From positions 1 through 7,184 of the forward strand of contig JAFDFH010000120.1 of the NCBI GenBank assembly GCA_019309945.1: 7,184 bases of DNA, in the 5' to 3' direction. The notes under the pieces were generated by a model. The model saw only the letters and a program-made list of their open reading frames with translations, had not been told where the DNA came from and did not search any database. This stretch comes from Deltaproteobacteria bacterium (GTDB lineage: Bacteria > Desulfobacterota > Desulfobacteria > Desulfobacterales > JAFDFH01). A program made the translations under genes and the position numbers. Each line of letters opens with the position of its first letter. Position 1 is the first letter of the stretch. Shown here one piece after another: positions 5,722-7,184 of the stretch.

Positions 5722-7032
5722 ATGCGAAAGATTAATATCGGATTGCTCGGCTGTGGAACCGTCGGAACGGGTGTCGCCAAAATGCTTATCGAAAACAAAA
5801 ACCTCATCAGCTCCCGGGTGGGAGCTGATTTGATATTGAGACGCGTTGCCGATATCGATGTAAAAAGAGATAGGGGCCTAACATTTGATGACGGGGTTCT
5901 GATTACCGACGCTCAGCAAGTGGTCGATGATCCTGAAATTGACATCATCATTGAGATGATCGGAGGCGAAGGGATTGCCAGGGAGCTGATATTAAGGGCC
6001 ATAGAGCACGGAAAGCCGGTGGTGACCGCAAATAAGGCGCTTCTGGCCAGCCAGGGTGATGTGATATTTAAGGCAGCAGCTGAAAAAGGGATTGATCTTG
6101 CCTTTGAAGCCAGCGTCGGCGGCTGCATGCCGATCATCAAAGCATTACGGGAATCCCTGGTCGGAAACCACATAAAGTCGATGACGGGCATTTTAAATGG
6201 GACATGTAACTATATTTTATCGAAAATCTCAGACGAAAAAAGTAGCTTTGCATCCGCCCTCGCCGAGGCCCAGGCAAACGGGTTTGCCGAAACAGATCCA
6301 ACCCTGGATGTAGGGGGGTTCGACACCGCCCACAAACTGGCTATTTTAGCATGTCTGGCCTATGGCACCGGAATGAATTTTAAAGATATTTATACTGAAG
6401 GAATATCCAGGATAACACCCCTTGATATTGAATATTCGAGTCAATTCGGATACAAAATTAAGCTTCTGGCGATTAGCAAGGACCATGGCGATGCAATTGA
6501 AGCACGGGTCCATCCCACCATGATTCCTTTTGACAATCTTCTTTCCAACGTGAATGGATCCCTGAATGCCATTACGATTTCCGGTGATGCCGTCGGCGAC
6601 ATCCTCCTTTACGGGCATGGAGCAGGTATGATGCCCACGGCAAGCGCTGTCATCAGCGACACGGTTGATATTTCCCGGAATATTTTGTCAGGCGTAAACA
6701 GCAGGATCCCCTTGCTTGCATACCAAATGGATCATATCCGACATATTCCCCTAATGCCTCTTGATGAAATATTAACCCACTATTATGTCAGGTTTTCCGC
6801 CCTGGATCAGCCCGGGGTTCTTTCGAAAATAGCGGGCATTTTGGGCAATTATGGTATCAGCATTAAGACTGTGCACCAGAAAGGTCGCAAAACGAGTGGC
6901 TCCGTTCCCATTGTGATGCTCACACATCTCTCCAAAGAAGCGGATGTGAGAAAAGCGTTAGCAGAAATTACGGCCCTTGACATCGTGGGTGATGCGCCTG
7001 TTCTTATCCGTATTGAAGATGAAGATGGGTAG
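5722..7032 (+). CDS. hom: Homoserine dehydrogenase with C-terminal ACT domain
   Basis: Hom reduces aspartate-4-semialdehyde to homoserine with NAD(P)H, the branch toward threonine, methionine and isoleucine. The 436-residue product has three parts. The N-terminal Rossmann domain shows GLLGCGTVGTGV (nucleotide-binding glycines 10, 12, 15) and VTANKALLAS (Lys105). The catalytic domain has GILNGTCNYILSKI (156-169), AETDPTLDVGG (Glu190) and FDTAHKLAILA with Asp201 and the presumed proton-transfer Lys205. The C-terminal ACT domain starts near residue 353 (YYVRFSALDQPGVLSKIAGIL), so feedback inhibition, normally by threonine, is expected. It is a stand-alone enzyme, not fused to aspartokinase. The ATG at 5722 has AGGAG eight bases upstream (5709-5713). 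It sits 35 bases after alaC in the same direction. A heptamer array begins just after the stop. Confidence 0.97.
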   Translation: MRKINIGLLGCGTVGTGVAKMLIENKNLISSRVGADLILRRVADIDVKRDRGLTFDDGVLITDAQQVVDDPEIDIIIEMIGGEGIARELILRAIEHGKPVVTANKALLASQGDVIFKAAAEKGIDLAFEASVGGCMPIIKALRESLVGNHIKSMTGILNGTCNYILSKISDEKSSFASALAEAQANGFAETDPTLDVGGFDTAHKLAILACLAYGTGMNFKDIYTEGISRITPLDIEYSSQFGYKIKLLAISKDHGDAIEARVHPTMIPFDNLLSNVNGSLNAITISGDAVGDILLYGHGAGMMPTASAVISDTVDISRNILSGVNSRIPLLAYQMDHIRHIPLMPLDEILTHYYVRFSALDQPGVLSKIAGILGNYGISIKTVHQKGRKTSGSVPIVMLTHLSKEADVRKALAEITALDIVGDAPVLIRIEDEDG

Positions 7033-7042
7033 TTCGGGGTCC

Positions 7043-7112
7043 AGAGGTCAGAGGTCGGAGGTCAGAGGTCGGAGATCGGAGGTCAGGAGGCAGAGGTCAG
7101 AAGTAAGGGGTC
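7043..7112 (+). repeat. Ten tandem 7-base units, consensus RGAGGTC
   Basis: Ten gapless heptamers begin 11 bases after the hom stop: AGAGGTC twice, GGAGGTC, AGAGGTC, GGAGATC, GGAGGTC, AGGAGGC, AGAGGTC, AGAAGTA, AGGGGTC. The first six deviate little and the later ones are degraded. The coding strand is almost pure purine except for the TC of each unit. A partial unit, CGGGGTC (7035-7041), precedes it. No function is apparent; no coding frame runs through it convincingly. Confidence 0.92.
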
Positions 7113-7184
7113 AGGATTCGGTTTTTAAAATTTCTTGGTTCAATTGTAATTATTACGGTTTATTTAAATATAAAAAAACCTGGT
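7113..7184. other. AT-rich tail after the heptamer array
   Basis: The last 70 or so bases are AT-rich. A TATAAA hexamer (7169-7174) with a distant TTGTAA (7144-7149, 19-base spacer) could be a weak promoter for a gene beyond the window. No terminator stem for hom is seen before the short T run near 7122-7126. Nothing firm can be called. Confidence 0.3.

Overview
The window reads as an ordinary chromosomal stretch from a moderate-GC bacterium with housekeeping genes on both strands. The gene set, the AlaC-type aminotransferase placed directly before homoserine dehydrogenase, and an inverted-repeat element that I associate from memory with sulfate-reducing Desulfobacterales all suggest a Desulfobacterota (former Deltaproteobacteria) genome. 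This placement is inference; no marker in the window fixes the taxonomy.

Layout, left to right: (1) 1-401 (+), the 3' end of mltG, a peptidoglycan terminating lytic transglycosylase. (2) 402-727, a gap holding six 8-base repeat units and a palindromic, MITE-like element of about 170 bp. (3) 728-1744 (+), nagZ, a cytoplasmic beta-N-acetylhexosaminidase. (4) 1739-2737 (-), tsaD, for tRNA t6A modification, which meets nagZ tail to tail with a 6-base stop-stop overlap. (5) 2738-2970, which holds a strong two-way terminator and a separate perfect 14-bp hairpin. (6) 2971-3102 (-), a 43-codon ORF whose start overlaps the stop codon of purM. (7) 3102-4145 (-), purM, for de novo purine synthesis. (8) 4146-4483, a divergent control region with back-to-back promoter-like elements and a leader of roughly 215 nt for purM. 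(9) 4484-5686 (+) alaC and 5722-7032 (+) hom, a two-gene amino-acid operon. (10) 7033-7184, ten tandem 7-base units followed by AT-rich sequence.

mltG and nagZ both act on peptidoglycan, in synthesis/termination and in recycling, but the repeat-filled gap now separates them. The purM strand forms its own unit: promoter region, purM, small ORF, hairpin, terminator. tsaD follows that terminator and probably has its own start. alaC and hom are spaced 35 bases apart with a good ribosome site and tie alanine/pyruvate transamination to the aspartate-family pathway (threonine, methionine, isoleucine).

No defence system, CRISPR array, tRNA, rRNA or complete insertion sequence is visible. The least explained items are the purM-coupled 43-aa ORF, the palindromic element with a possible 5-bp target duplication, the two short tandem arrays that each follow a gene, and the long purM leader.
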